From the NCBI GenBank assembly GCA_016176605.1, contig JACOWW010000002.1, positions 336,968 to 400,967 of the forward strand: DNA of 64,000 nt, given 5' to 3'. Of the stretch, positions 47,342 through 55,922 are shown one piece after another. Origin of the DNA: Candidatus Saccharimonadota bacterium (lineage in GTDB: Bacteria; Patescibacteriota; Saccharimonadia; Saccharimonadales; UBA10212). Under the pieces are notes generated by a model that saw nothing but the letters and a program-made list of their open reading frames with translations, was not told the origin of the DNA and did no database searches. Within the stretch, counting starts at the first letter, position 1. Every line of letters starts with the position of its first letter. Position numbers and translations under genes: made by a program.

Positions 47342-50300
47342 CCAAACTAACCAAGCGGCCGGGAACATAAATTGCTTTTTTAACCTTCTTACCAGCCAGA
47401 TTTTTTGCGACTTTTTCGTCATTTTTAGCGGCTTTGATGGCTTCTTCTTCCGTGACATCAGCCGGCAGCAATAGTTCAGCGCGCACTTTACCATTGATTT
47501 GTACAGCGATGGTTATCAGTTCTTCTTTAACAAGTTCTTCGTTCCAAGCCGGCCAATTGCTGACGTGAACTGATCCGGATTGGCCTAACTCCGCCCAAAG
47601 TTCTTCGGTTATATGGGGTGCGAACGGCGCGAGTAGCTGTGTTAAAGCAATCAAAGCATCTTTCCAGGCCTCACTTGCCAAAGTAAAGTTGTGCTTGCTT
47701 TTGAGCTTATAAAGATTATTGACGTATTCCATTAAGGCCGCAATTGAAGTGTTGAATCCAAGTTCTTGCATGTCCTGGCTAACCTTTTTGATCGTTTTAT
47801 GGACCGTGCGCATAATTTGCGTTTCCAGCTCGGCATTATGCCCAATACTTTTTGCTTTTTGCTTTTTGCTTTTTGCTTCATCCAAGAATTCTTGGATGAG
47901 CGTCCAAGTACGCTGAAGGAACCTGTAGGTGCCGCCCAGCCCCTCGACGCTCCAGGCCGCGGATTGGTTCCATGGTCCGATAAATAACTCCAGCAGGCGG
48001 ATTGAATCAGCGCCGTAACCCTGTTTGATTAAATTATCTGGTTCGATAGTGTTATTCCAGCTCTTACTCATTTTTTTACCGTCAGGTGCCAATATCATGC
48101 CATGATTGCGTAACGTAGTGAACGGTTCGTCAAAATCAATCAGTTTTTCGTCATACATGACTTTTGTCCAAAAACGGGCGTACAAAAGGTGCATTACGGC
48201 GTGTTCGGCGCCGCCGATGTAGTCATCAACCGGCAGCCAAAAATCTACTTTAGTTTTATCGAAGGCTTTTTTATCATTATGCGGGTCGGCAAAGCGCAAA
48301 AAGTACCAACTAGAGCAGGCGAAGCCATCCATGGTATCTGTTTCACGCTTTGCAGCGGCGCTGCATTTAGGGCATTTTACGTTTACAAATTCAGGTGCAT
48401 TAGCCAATGGACTGTGGCCGTCACCGCTCGGTTCGTAACTTTTAATTTCGGGCAATACGACCGGCAGGTCTTTATCCGGCACCGCTACAGCGCCATCTTT
48501 TGGACAATGGATTATTGGAATCGGTGCCCCCCAGTAGCGCTGGCGGCTAATCAGCCAGTCCCGGATTTTATAATTTACTTTTTCTTTGGCTTGGCCTCTT
48601 TTGGCTAAATCTTTAACAACATTTTCGCGCATTTCACTAGTAGTCATACCGTTGTACTTGCCAGAGTTCTTCACTATTCCTTCGCCAGTGTAAGCTTGTT
48701 TCGGATCGGCATCTTTTTGATCGAAAGTCTGGACAATCGGCAAATCAAACTTTTTAGCAAATTCCCAGTCGCGTTCATCGTGCGCTGGGACGGCCATAAT
48801 TGCGCCAGTACCATAACCAGGTAAAACATAATCGGCAACCCAAATAGGTATCTTTTCTTTGTTGGCTGGATTAACTGCATAGACACCAGTAAAAACACCA
48901 GTTTTTTCGCGCTCGGTTTCCATGCGATCAATTTCTGATTTACGCTCAGCCTGCTCTATGTAATCTTTAACTTCTTTAGAGATGCTTAACTTGTTAAGTA
49001 TCTTGTGTTCCGGTGCCAAGACTAAAAAGGTTGCGCCGTAGATAGTATCTGGCCGGGTTGTAAAGACTTTTATCTTAGGCTCGATGTTGTCGATTATTTC
49101 CGGGAATTCAGTCATCCCACTAGATTCATTAAAGTGCCCCTTACCAATTAGAAATTTGAATGTAGCATTCGGAAAATGTTTCTTATAAAAGTCTATTGAT
49201 GAAACAGAAATATACTTATCATTATCTGAATAATAAATAGTTATTCGGCCAGCTAAGCGGTTTATTTTTTCCCAATCAAACTTTATTTCTGCAAATTTTC
49301 TGACTGCATCCCAATTCACCTCAGGGTATTTTAATTTCAGATGCCTCCAATCTTGCCTGGGATTAACCGGTGCGACTAGGATTAGTCCGTCTGCTTTTTT
49401 ATTGGCAGTCTGCAGCAAGTTCAAGGCAGCTGGAGCGCCCAGGCTATGCCCCGCAATTATTGCACCTTCCTCGAACTCTCCGAGAAGTGTCTTATTCCAT
49501 TCTTCGATTTTTGGGTGATCAGGTGTAGGCATGTTTGGAACTTTTACGATCCAGTTTTTTGAGCCTAAAGTACTCTTCAGCCAGGGAAACCAATTCTCGC
49601 GCTTGTGACCAGATACACCGTGCACTACAAGACACTCTTTCTTCTCTTTCTCGTATATTGAGAAATCTATCTCCGCCCCTTGACTGCGGCCTATCCAGTT
49701 ACGCTGCATGGCTTTGATAGCCTCGGACCAATTAACATTGTCTAGGTCGTCGGCTAGCCTATCGGCGTAGTCTGTGATCTTGAAGAACCACTGTTTCAAG
49801 GCTTTCTTTTCGACTAAATTACCACAGCGCCAGCAGCGACCGTCTTCAACCTGTTCGTTAGCCAGAACGGTTTTATCAAAGGGGCACCACCACTGTAAAC
49901 TTTCTTCTTGATAAGCCAGTCCGCGCTTGTGTAACAGTAAAAAGAACCACTGGGTCCACTTGTAATAGCTTGGGTCGGTGCTGTTTATTTCGCGTGACCA
50001 ATCATAAGAAAAGCCCATCTGCATCAACTGCTGCTTAAAGTTCTCGACATTCTTAGCTACTGCCTCTTGGGGACTAATGCCGGTCTTAATGGCATAGTTT
50101 TCGGCCGGCAAACCAAAGGCATCCCAGCCCATGGGATAAAGTACATTGTCGCCACGCATCCGGTTGTAACGGGCTATAGCATCACCGATGGTGTAGTTGC
50201 GCACATGGCCGACATGCATAGCCGCACCGCTGGGGTACGGAAAATATTCCAAAACATAACGTTTCGGTTTGGTTTTGTCTTCTGTGGCTTGGTAAATCTT

Positions 50301-50360
50301 AGATTTTTCCCAAACTGCCTGCCACTTGGGCTCAATTACCTTCGGATTATACCGCTTCAT
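47334..50360 (-). CDS. leuS: Leucyl-tRNA synthetase with an inserted alpha/beta-hydrolase domain
   Basis: 1008 residues against a usual 800-870. Catalytic domain with HVGH (49-52) and GKKMSKS; Cys motif CWRCG; CP1 editing domain with VFTTRPDTIYGATF and AVPAHDERDWEF; anticodon domain and C-terminal domain. Between GAEIDFSIYE and KIKVFTTRPDT, residues about 241-424 form an RBBP9/YdeN-like serine hydrolase: LVVHGVSGHKRENWFPWL, GHSLGAPAAL with Ser306, Asp379 or 381, and GKGHF with His409. Residues about 826-837 (SKKQKAKS) come from a GCAAAAA tandem repeat. The Shine-Dalgarno is GAGGAG. Confidence 0.95.
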   Translation of the reverse strand: MKRYNPKVIEPKWQAVWEKSKIYQATEDKTKPKRYVLEYFPYPSGAAMHVGHVRNYTIGDAIARYNRMRGDNVLYPMGWDAFGLPAENYAIKTGISPQEAVAKNVENFKQQLMQMGFSYDWSREINSTDPSYYKWTQWFFLLLHKRGLAYQEESLQWWCPFDKTVLANEQVEDGRCWRCGNLVEKKALKQWFFKITDYADRLADDLDNVNWSEAIKAMQRNWIGRSQGAEIDFSIYEKEKKECLVVHGVSGHKRENWFPWLKSTLGSKNWIVKVPNMPTPDHPKIEEWNKTLLGEFEEGAIIAGHSLGAPAALNLLQTANKKADGLILVAPVNPRQDWRHLKLKYPEVNWDAVRKFAEIKFDWEKINRLAGRITIYYSDNDKYISVSSIDFYKKHFPNATFKFLIGKGHFNESSGMTEFPEIIDNIEPKIKVFTTRPDTIYGATFLVLAPEHKILNKLSISKEVKDYIEQAERKSEIDRMETEREKTGVFTGVYAVNPANKEKIPIWVADYVLPGYGTGAIMAVPAHDERDWEFAKKFDLPIVQTFDQKDADPKQAYTGEGIVKNSGKYNGMTTSEMRENVVKDLAKRGQAKEKVNYKIRDWLISRQRYWGAPIPIIHCPKDGAVAVPDKDLPVVLPEIKSYEPSGDGHSPLANAPEFVNVKCPKCSAAAKRETDTMDGFACSSWYFLRFADPHNDKKAFDKTKVDFWLPVDDYIGGAEHAVMHLLYARFWTKVMYDEKLIDFDEPFTTLRNHGMILAPDGKKMSKSWNNTIEPDNLIKQGYGADSIRLLELFIGPWNQSAAWSVEGLGGTYRFLQRTWTLIQEFLDEAKSKKQKAKSIGHNAELETQIMRTVHKTIKKVSQDMQELGFNTSIAALMEYVNNLYKLKSKHNFTLASEAWKDALIALTQLLAPFAPHITEELWAELGQSGSVHVSNWPAWNEELVKEELITIAVQINGKVRAELLLPADVTEEEAIKAAKNDEKVAKNLAGKKVKKAIYVPGRLVSLVI
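48981..49002. repeat. GATGCTTAAC / GTTAAGTATC palindrome inside leuS (family member 5)
   Basis: An AATACTT-type palindrome within the editing domain coding sequence (KLSISKEV region). It shows that this repeat family is not only intergenic. Confidence 0.45.
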
Positions 50361-50374
50361 CTCAAGTCTCCTCT

Positions 50375-50450
50375 GGAAGCATTAACCATTAGCCATTTAC
50401 CATTTACCATTTACCATACATTTACCATTAGCCTGTAACCATTGAGGACG
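50375..50450. repeat. TTACCATT repeat cluster upstream of leuS
   Basis: CATACATTTACCATTAGCC and neighbouring ACCATTTACC units match the block at 3640-3710 and, in reverse, that at 30.2 kb. Confidence 0.7.
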
Positions 50451-50517
50451 AAAAATGGACAAAAGATAAGGCATGGAAAATAGTGAAAGGTGAATGGTCA
50501 ACGAAATGCTGGTTTTA

Positions 50518-50597
50518 ACGGGATAGATCCCGTTAGAAGTCTGATTTGTTAACAAATCAGAGCTTGACGCAGTCGTGCAACTTCTAATCGGGGTCAT
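50518..50597 (-). promoter_or_regulatory. Copy of the pheT-type leader before leuS
   Basis: Shares with 11865-11945 the 5' GACCCCGATTAGAAGTTGC, a hairpin TCTGATTT-GTTAAC-AAATCAGA, ACTTCTAACGGG and ATCCCGTT. Here A-B pairing has a mismatch and B-C (AACGGGAT with ATCCCGTT) is stronger. No fourth arm is seen near the leuS start. It begins 13 nt after the aminotransferase stop and about 160 nt upstream of leuS. Possibly a shared 3'-end element of the upstream gene instead. Confidence 0.5.
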
Positions 50598-50610
50598 CTT
50601 TAACTTTATT

Positions 50611-51921
50611 CTAACAGATAGGCTGGCTTACAGATTCAACGATTTTGCTAAGAGTGTCAGTAAATTTTTTATCGTCGGGTTCAAGCAGCGTCATTCTAAA
50701 ACCGGGTACATAACTATTAAAGCCAGTGCTTAGCGGCACCACGCAAACACCGGTATTTGCCATTAGTTGATAACAAAAACGTTTATCAAAATCATGCTCA
50801 GGAATTTTAGTCAGCTCGGCATCAAGCAATTTTTGAGCTTTAGCGTTAGCAGCTTTTAACTTAAACTTAGATTTTATAAATTTATCCGTTAAGGTCACTG
50901 CCAAATAAAAGGCGCCTTTTGGTTTTATTACTTTGAAAGCGGGGCTACTGTTTAAAACTTTGCAGGCTTCTTCCGCCCTTCGTACATACTTTTGTCGACG
51001 GTTGGACAGGTGTTTGGTATAGCGCAGGTCGCCTAAAATTTTTGGCAGAACAATTTGCGGCAAGGTGGTTGAACAAACCTCTGTCATTTTGGCTTCTTCT
51101 ATGGATTTAGTATAGCGGTCAAAACTTTCGTCGACATGTAGGTTATAAAACTCCAACCAGCCGCAGCGGCTGCCCGGCCAAGGTACTTCTTTAGATAAAC
51201 CGCGCATTATTATTGTCGGCACACCGTCGGTTAGCGCGGCAAGGGGAGTAAAGCCTTCTTGGTCATACGCCAGGTTGGCATAAATCTCGTCAGCTATAAG
51301 AAAAAGTTCGTATTGTCTGGCAATATCAACGAATTGCTGCAAAATTTCTCTCGGATAAACAGCGCCAGTGGGGTTATCGGGGCTTATAAGAAGTAAACCG
51401 GCAATGGTTGGATTGTGTTTTACTTTACTGCGAATATCATCTATATCCGGCATCCATTTGTTGTTAATGTCTAGTTTGTAGGTCAAATGCATTGAGCGAC
51501 CATGAGCCCCTTCGATAGAAGAGTGTGTAGGATAGGCCGGGCTTGGGCCCAAAACACGCGCCACCGGATTAAGCCAGGTGTAGGTTTTGTTAATCGCATC
51601 GCCAAGACCGTTAAAGAATAAAATATTTTCTGGCTTAAGAGTGTTGCCGGTTTCTTCAGTTCTTTGGCGCGCTAAAAATTCCCGGGCTTCATTCAGTCCC
51701 TTGGTCGGCGAATAAGCGTACGAGCGGCTACCATTGTTCACCACGTTTTTGACAATGTCTCTTATCCACCCGGGAACTTCTTCGCCTTTCGCCACAGGGT
51801 CACCAATGTTTTCCCATATGATATCAACACCTGTTGCAGCCAGTCGGTCGGCAAAATCGACAATGCCCCTAATTTCGTAGGCCAGTTCACCAGCCCCCGG
51901 ATGTACAATATCTACCCGCAT
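50611..51921 (-). CDS. Class I/II aminotransferase
   Basis: 436 residues, PLP fold type I. Lys-Schiff base region: IIMRGLSKEVPWPGSRCGWLEF; SPDNPTGAVYPREIL and DEIYANLAYD upstream; N-terminal WENIGDPVAKGE and SYAYSPTKGLNEAREFLAR. These match alanine/aspartate-type aminotransferases. It lies next to Ddl, so an alanine-supplying role for cell-wall synthesis is plausible. Substrate not certain. Confidence 0.9.
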   Translation of the reverse strand: MRVDIVHPGAGELAYEIRGIVDFADRLAATGVDIIWENIGDPVAKGEEVPGWIRDIVKNVVNNGSRSYAYSPTKGLNEAREFLARQRTEETGNTLKPENILFFNGLGDAINKTYTWLNPVARVLGPSPAYPTHSSIEGAHGRSMHLTYKLDINNKWMPDIDDIRSKVKHNPTIAGLLLISPDNPTGAVYPREILQQFVDIARQYELFLIADEIYANLAYDQEGFTPLAALTDGVPTIIMRGLSKEVPWPGSRCGWLEFYNLHVDESFDRYTKSIEEAKMTEVCSTTLPQIVLPKILGDLRYTKHLSNRRQKYVRRAEEACKVLNSSPAFKVIKPKGAFYLAVTLTDKFIKSKFKLKAANAKAQKLLDAELTKIPEHDFDKRFCYQLMANTGVCVVPLSTGFNSYVPGFRMTLLEPDDKKFTDTLSKIVESVSQPIC

Positions 51922-51923
51922 TT

Positions 51924-53090
51924 TTAAAACTGTTTGAGGTAATTAGTGCTGAAACTGGTTGTAAGTTTTTGCTTGGCCTGCCAGCGTTCTTCAGCCAGAC
52001 TAACTAATTTGCTTACTAAATCAACGTTAGAAATACCGGCTCTGCGCCAGTTGTGGGCATACAGGCCGCCCGGCAGAGGATTAACTTCGTTAAAAAAAAC
52101 TTTGCCAGTTTTGGAATCTATCAAGAGATCAATACGCGCAATGCCGCTACAGCCTAATACTCTATAAACATCTAGCCCTATTTGTTCGGCTTTTTTACAA
52201 AGCTCTTTCGGAAGTTGGGCTGGTAATTCACTGTAGCCTTGGGCTCCAGCTTTCGCACTGCCCTTGCCTTTTTTACCACCCTGCATGTATTTAGTATCAA
52301 AATCGAAAAAATCTTCCGGTTTGGTTAATGGCCTTTCCAATAAAGCAGGTATGGGATCATCATTGCCCATTATCGGCAATGTAGCTTCTATGAGGTTTTG
52401 AACTCCCTGTTCAACAATGATTTTGTCATCATAGTGGGCTGCTACTTCAAGAGCGTTCATTAGTTCGCCTACTTTTTCCACCCTAGAAATGCCAATACTT
52501 GAGCCCGTGTGCGCTGGCTTAACAAACAATGGGTACTTTAGATCCTTAATCTGTTTGAGAACGGTTTGCGGAGTTTTGGAAAACTGTCTGGAATAAAACC
52601 AAACCCACGGATTGCTTTCCACGCCCGAAGCACCAGCAACTTGTTTAGCTAAAACTTTATCCATAGCCACAGCTGACGCCCGAAAATCACAGCCCACATA
52701 CGGCACGTTGGCCATTTCCAGTAGGCCCATCAGTTCGCCGTCTTCGCCGTGGGTGCCATGCATGGCCGGAAAAACAACGTCAATTTTGCGATACATTTTT
52801 CGGCCGGCAAACTGGCTTGATTTAACCAAAGTTAACCCCTTATCAAACAACAGGTGTACTTTCGGCGCCCGGTGCATAAAATCCTCAATCTCGCCGCTTT
52901 GATAAGGTTTTATATCTTTTAACTTATCGTCCCAGTACCAGGAGCCATCCTTGGCAATATAAACAGCTTCGACCTTGTATTGCTTGCTAAGTTCGAGTGG
53001 CTTGATAACGCTAGCCAGCGCCGTAATTATGGAAACATCATGTTCAGTTGAGCGTCCGCCGAAAATCACGGCCACAGTCTTCATCTTCAC
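51924..53090 (-). CDS. ddl: D-alanine-D-alanine ligase
   Basis: 388 residues, ATP-grasp. N-terminal VIFGGRSTEHDVSIITA, HGTHGEDGELMGLLEMANVPYVGCDFRASAVAMDK, PLFVKPAHTGSSIGISRV and RIDLLIDSKTGKVFFNEVNPLPGG with the metal-binding Glu and Asn. A Lys/Gly/Ala-rich insertion (GGKKGKGSAKAGAQG) lengthens the loop before the C-terminal domain. Makes the D-Ala-D-Ala used by MurF. Co-directional with the aminotransferase, 2-bp gap. Confidence 0.96.
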   Translation of the reverse strand: MKMKTVAVIFGGRSTEHDVSIITALASVIKPLELSKQYKVEAVYIAKDGSWYWDDKLKDIKPYQSGEIEDFMHRAPKVHLLFDKGLTLVKSSQFAGRKMYRKIDVVFPAMHGTHGEDGELMGLLEMANVPYVGCDFRASAVAMDKVLAKQVAGASGVESNPWVWFYSRQFSKTPQTVLKQIKDLKYPLFVKPAHTGSSIGISRVEKVGELMNALEVAAHYDDKIIVEQGVQNLIEATLPIMGNDDPIPALLERPLTKPEDFFDFDTKYMQGGKKGKGSAKAGAQGYSELPAQLPKELCKKAEQIGLDVYRVLGCSGIARIDLLIDSKTGKVFFNEVNPLPGGLYAHNWRRAGISNVDLVSKLVSLAEERWQAKQKLTTSFSTNYLKQF

Positions 53091-53109
53091 TCCTTGAGTC
53101 CTTTTACAG

Positions 53110-53315
53110 CTATTTACAGGGTTGAACCCTGTAAATAGAGGAAGTGTGTTATAAAAATATTTTCAATCTGTCCGGCCAGATAACCATGCCAGACCTAGAC
53201 CTAATCATAGCGTACTAATATGACTTGTCAACAATTAGTCAATACAATTATCCACAATTAATTGTATGAAACCGGCCAAGACATGCTACGAAAATTGACC
53301 GATCAGTCAATTTTC
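53110..53315. other. Hairpins between the Mur ligase and ddl genes
   Basis: CTATTTACAGGGTT-G-AACCCTGTAAATAG (53110-53138) is a 14-bp perfect stem in the ddl leader. GAAAATTGAC-CGATCA-GTCAATTTTC (53290-53315) is a 10-bp stem near the Mur ligase stop. The region between is AT-rich without a gene. Confidence 0.55.
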
Positions 53316-53340
53316 ATAGTAATAGCCCCTATAAAAAACC

Positions 53341-54777
53341 TTACTTGTAATTATCGGGCCAGTCGTTTTGTAGGAGTACCAGATCGCCGGCCGCCACAAA
53401 CTGGTCTAGATGCATGTAAAAATTCAGTGGGTCCTCTTCGATGACAAGCTGGCCTTTATAATTTTTAGCTTTTATGCCATCGACGATTTCATCCGTTACC
53501 GAGTGCCGCATCAAAACAACCAGGTCAGGTTGGGCTCGCGCAACGGCCTCGCCAAGCCGGCGGTGTATGGCGGAGCTATCCTTCCCTTGGTCTACCAAGC
53601 CCGGTGTAACATAAATTTTACGTTTAGCCGGTAATGCCTGTAGCAGTTTAAGTCCGGCATACATGCCCTCAATATTGCCGTTATAGGTATCGTCAATAAT
53701 CCAGGCACCCCCGATTTCGCGTGGTTGCATGCGGTGCTCGAATGGTTTTATCTTGGCAACACCAGTCTCGATTCCTTCTTTGGAAAGGCCAAAGCTATCG
53801 GCCAGCACAGCAGCTATTGCTAAAGGCCCTACTTGGTGGGCACCCAAAAGATCACTCTTTAGCTGGAGAGTTTTGCTATCTTTTTTCATGGTGAAGCTTA
53901 GACCCTTTAGCGAAATTTTTATTTCGGATATTTTCCAGCCGGCCGCCTGCCTTTGGCTATAAGATTGATGGGTTCTTTTAACAAACGGCAAGGCCGCTTG
54001 GCATTCGCCATTAACATAAACATTCTTGTTTTTTAGATAGTCAGCCAGCGAAAATATGTCTTCGCCAGCTCTTTGTAGCGTTTTGTACTTATCCAGATGC
54101 GCGGGCGCCAGTCCGGTGATAATACCAATGTTAGGATGGGTGTTTTCAGTAAAACGGACCACGTCGCCCGGGGCGCCTTCGCCATATTCAATAATCAAAA
54201 CTTCTTCGTCGCCGTCCAAGTTTTTGGCAAACTGGGCATGACTAATCGCCACATTTTTGTTCGCTGGGGTAGCGGCCACTTTTTTACCTTCGCCAAGCAC
54301 GGTCAAAAGTATTTCTTTCATTGTTGTTTTGCCGTAGCTGCCAGCCACCGCAATTTTTACGGCTGGATGATCAATAAATATTTTCTCGGCTCGCTGGACT
54401 TGGAAGCCGGAAAGAGGATTAACGTATAACCACCTTGCAAATACTAAAGGCACAACTATCAAATGCGACCACACTATTGGGATGCTTACTAATAAATCTA
54501 TAGCAAACAGTCCGGCGGGGTCTTTTCTTTTAATCGCTACCACGCCCCAAATCAGCGCGGCTAAAAACTGCCCCAGCATACCTGCTCTAACAACGGACAA
54601 CAACACTGAAGCTCGGCGGGTTTTAACTAGATCCTTGCGACGGGCAACCTGGCTAAAATCTTTTACCCGCCACAACCATTTTAAATAAGCTCCGACTTGA
54701 TATTCGGTGGCCTGCAGCATATAAGCGATGGTTTTCGCAAAATGCAATCGATACATTTCTAAAAATGGGCTAAGCAT
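53341..54777 (-). CDS. Mur-ligase family protein with an N-terminal membrane domain (MurF-like)
   Basis: 478 residues. The first about 125 residues have two or more membrane helices (about 57-82, 92-118) in place of the normal UDP-binding N-domain. The central ATPase domain has AVAGSYGKTTMKEIL (146-154), ATPANKNVAISHAQF, YGEGAPGDVV, and GLAPAHLDKY; the C-terminal domain has WIIDDTYNGNIEGMYAGLKLLQ typical of MurF. It may join D-Ala-D-Ala to a lipid-linked or membrane-near precursor. Next to Ddl and overlapping the hydrolase gene by 8 bp. Confidence 0.82.
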   Translation of the reverse strand: MLSPFLEMYRLHFAKTIAYMLQATEYQVGAYLKWLWRVKDFSQVARRKDLVKTRRASVLLSVVRAGMLGQFLAALIWGVVAIKRKDPAGLFAIDLLVSIPIVWSHLIVVPLVFARWLYVNPLSGFQVQRAEKIFIDHPAVKIAVAGSYGKTTMKEILLTVLGEGKKVAATPANKNVAISHAQFAKNLDGDEEVLIIEYGEGAPGDVVRFTENTHPNIGIITGLAPAHLDKYKTLQRAGEDIFSLADYLKNKNVYVNGECQAALPFVKRTHQSYSQRQAAGWKISEIKISLKGLSFTMKKDSKTLQLKSDLLGAHQVGPLAIAAVLADSFGLSKEGIETGVAKIKPFEHRMQPREIGGAWIIDDTYNGNIEGMYAGLKLLQALPAKRKIYVTPGLVDQGKDSSAIHRRLGEAVARAQPDLVVLMRHSVTDEIVDGIKAKNYKGQLVIEEDPLNFYMHLDQFVAAGDLVLLQNDWPDNYK

Positions 54778-55522
54778 TTAAAAATTCCTCTACTAATTGG
54801 GCTACGGCTTCTGGTTGCTCTTGATGTAAAAAGTGGCCGCCGTCCATGACTTCTAGTTTCGAGTTCTTAATTGCTGCACTTATCTTTCGTCCATCGGCAA
54901 CAGGCGTATCTCTGTCTTTGGTACCGTATATAAGTAAAGTTGGCGTTTTAATTGTTTGAGCAGCCAACTGGACATCTTCACCAATCATCCTTTTAAACGT
55001 TAATTCCATGTGCGGCAGTAATGTCAGGTCAGAACCGATGGCGCTGTATACTTTTCGCCTTAGCCGACGTCTTTTGTTGGCAGGCAGGAGCATCAAAGGA
55101 GCTTTTGCCGTCTTAGCGGCAGCTTTTAGTATTTTCTTTCGTATAATTTTTTTATTTCGGATACCCGCAGATGCTAAAAGGACTAATTTTTTTACTCTTA
55201 CTTCTTTACTAGCAATAGCATCAATGGCAACAGCTCCGCCGTATGAATGGCCAACTATCGCATATGTTTCATTAATACTGATCTTCTTGAGCCAGTCACC
55301 CACAAACTTAGAGTAATCATTAAGCCCCCAGGCGTGTGGCGGTGCCTGCGTGCCGCCAAACCCCGGTAAGTCCAGTGATAAAACCGTATAATGTTCTTGA
55401 AGAACTTCTGTTAGTTTCGAAAAAGATACACCTGTGTCGGCCCAGCCGGGCAAGCATATTACCACTTTGCCCTTTCCCACTTTTTGATAGTTGGTCATCT
55501 GGCCATTAACAACGACATTCAT
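54770..55522 (-). CDS. Alpha/beta hydrolase
   Basis: 250 residues. CLPGWADTGVSF oxyanion region, LSLDLPGFGGTQAPP, nucleophile elbow VGHSYGGAVAI, IYGTKDRDTPV (acid) and GGHFLHQEQP (His), so a full triad. No signal peptide. Related to esterases and C-C hydrolases; substrate unknown. Overlaps the Mur ligase by 8 bp. The ATG is at the 3' end of a hairpin (55521-55600). Confidence 0.88.
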   Translation of the reverse strand: MNVVVNGQMTNYQKVGKGKVVICLPGWADTGVSFSKLTEVLQEHYTVLSLDLPGFGGTQAPPHAWGLNDYSKFVGDWLKKISINETYAIVGHSYGGAVAIDAIASKEVRVKKLVLLASAGIRNKKIIRKKILKAAAKTAKAPLMLLPANKRRRLRRKVYSAIGSDLTLLPHMELTFKRMIGEDVQLAAQTIKTPTLLIYGTKDRDTPVADGRKISAAIKNSKLEVMDGGHFLHQEQPEAVAQLVEEFLNA

Positions 55523-55600
55523 CCCGTTAAAGCTCCAATTCGCTGCCGATAGCGAATCGGCAGATTTTAACTTTGATAAAATACTTAGCTCTAACGGGAT
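55520..55600 (-). promoter_or_regulatory. Leader of the hydrolase gene with the start codon in a stem
   Basis: ATCCCGTTAGAGCT (from 55600) pairs with AGCTTTAACGGGAT, which ends on the ATG at 55522. Between the arms two alternative hairpins are possible: CTGCCGA-loop-TCGGCAG or CCGATTCGC-loop-GCGAATTGG. The arms match those at pheT and the NYN gene. Confidence 0.5.
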
Positions 55601-55758
55601 TCATAAGCACAATTATAGAGCAATTATAGAGTTTTAAGCTGTTTGATTTCGCTATCTGTCAGGTCGCGCTAGTGGCCGGTTTTAAATAAAATCGTCAGCC
55701 CCGCGCCGCGAAGCCATCCCCGCCTGTGCCAAATAAGCATTAAGTCTCATAAGACGTA

Positions 55759-55787
55759 TTTTAACAGGGGCAGTTTTTTTGTATAAT
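55759..55787 (+). promoter_or_regulatory. Promoter of tRNA-Ala
   Basis: TATAAT at 55782-55787 with TTTTAA at 55759-55764, 17-bp spacer. The tRNA starts 15 nt later. Confidence 0.5.
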
Positions 55788-55802
55788 ATACATCTGTAAT
55801 AA

Positions 55803-55879
55803 GGGGCATTGGCGCAGTTGGCTAGCGCGCTTCAATGGCATTGAAGAGGTCGAGGGTTCGAATCCCTCATGCTCCACCA
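55803..55879 (+). tRNA. tRNA-Ala (anticodon GGC)
   Basis: Acceptor GGGGCAT/ATGCTCC, D-arm GCGC-loop-GCGC, anticodon arm CTTCA-ATGGCAT-TGAAG (anticodon GGC), T-arm GAGGG-TTCGAAT-CCCTC, discriminator A and encoded CCA. Confidence 0.96.
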
Positions 55880-55884
55880 AAAAT

Positions 55885-55916
55885 AACCCAAAAAACAATC
55901 TGGGTCATTTTTATTA
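55885..55916 (+). terminator. Terminator after tRNA-Ala
   Basis: ACCCA, loop of about 10 nt, TGGGT, followed by CATTTTTATT. Weak stem, but well placed for the tRNA and for the convergent Cys-rich gene. Confidence 0.4.
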
Positions 55917-55922
55917 TGAATT

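Noticed and set aside
48981-49002. Internal promoter or operator in leuS
   Set aside because: It is a palindrome family member within coding sequence; no promoter boxes are placed to use it.
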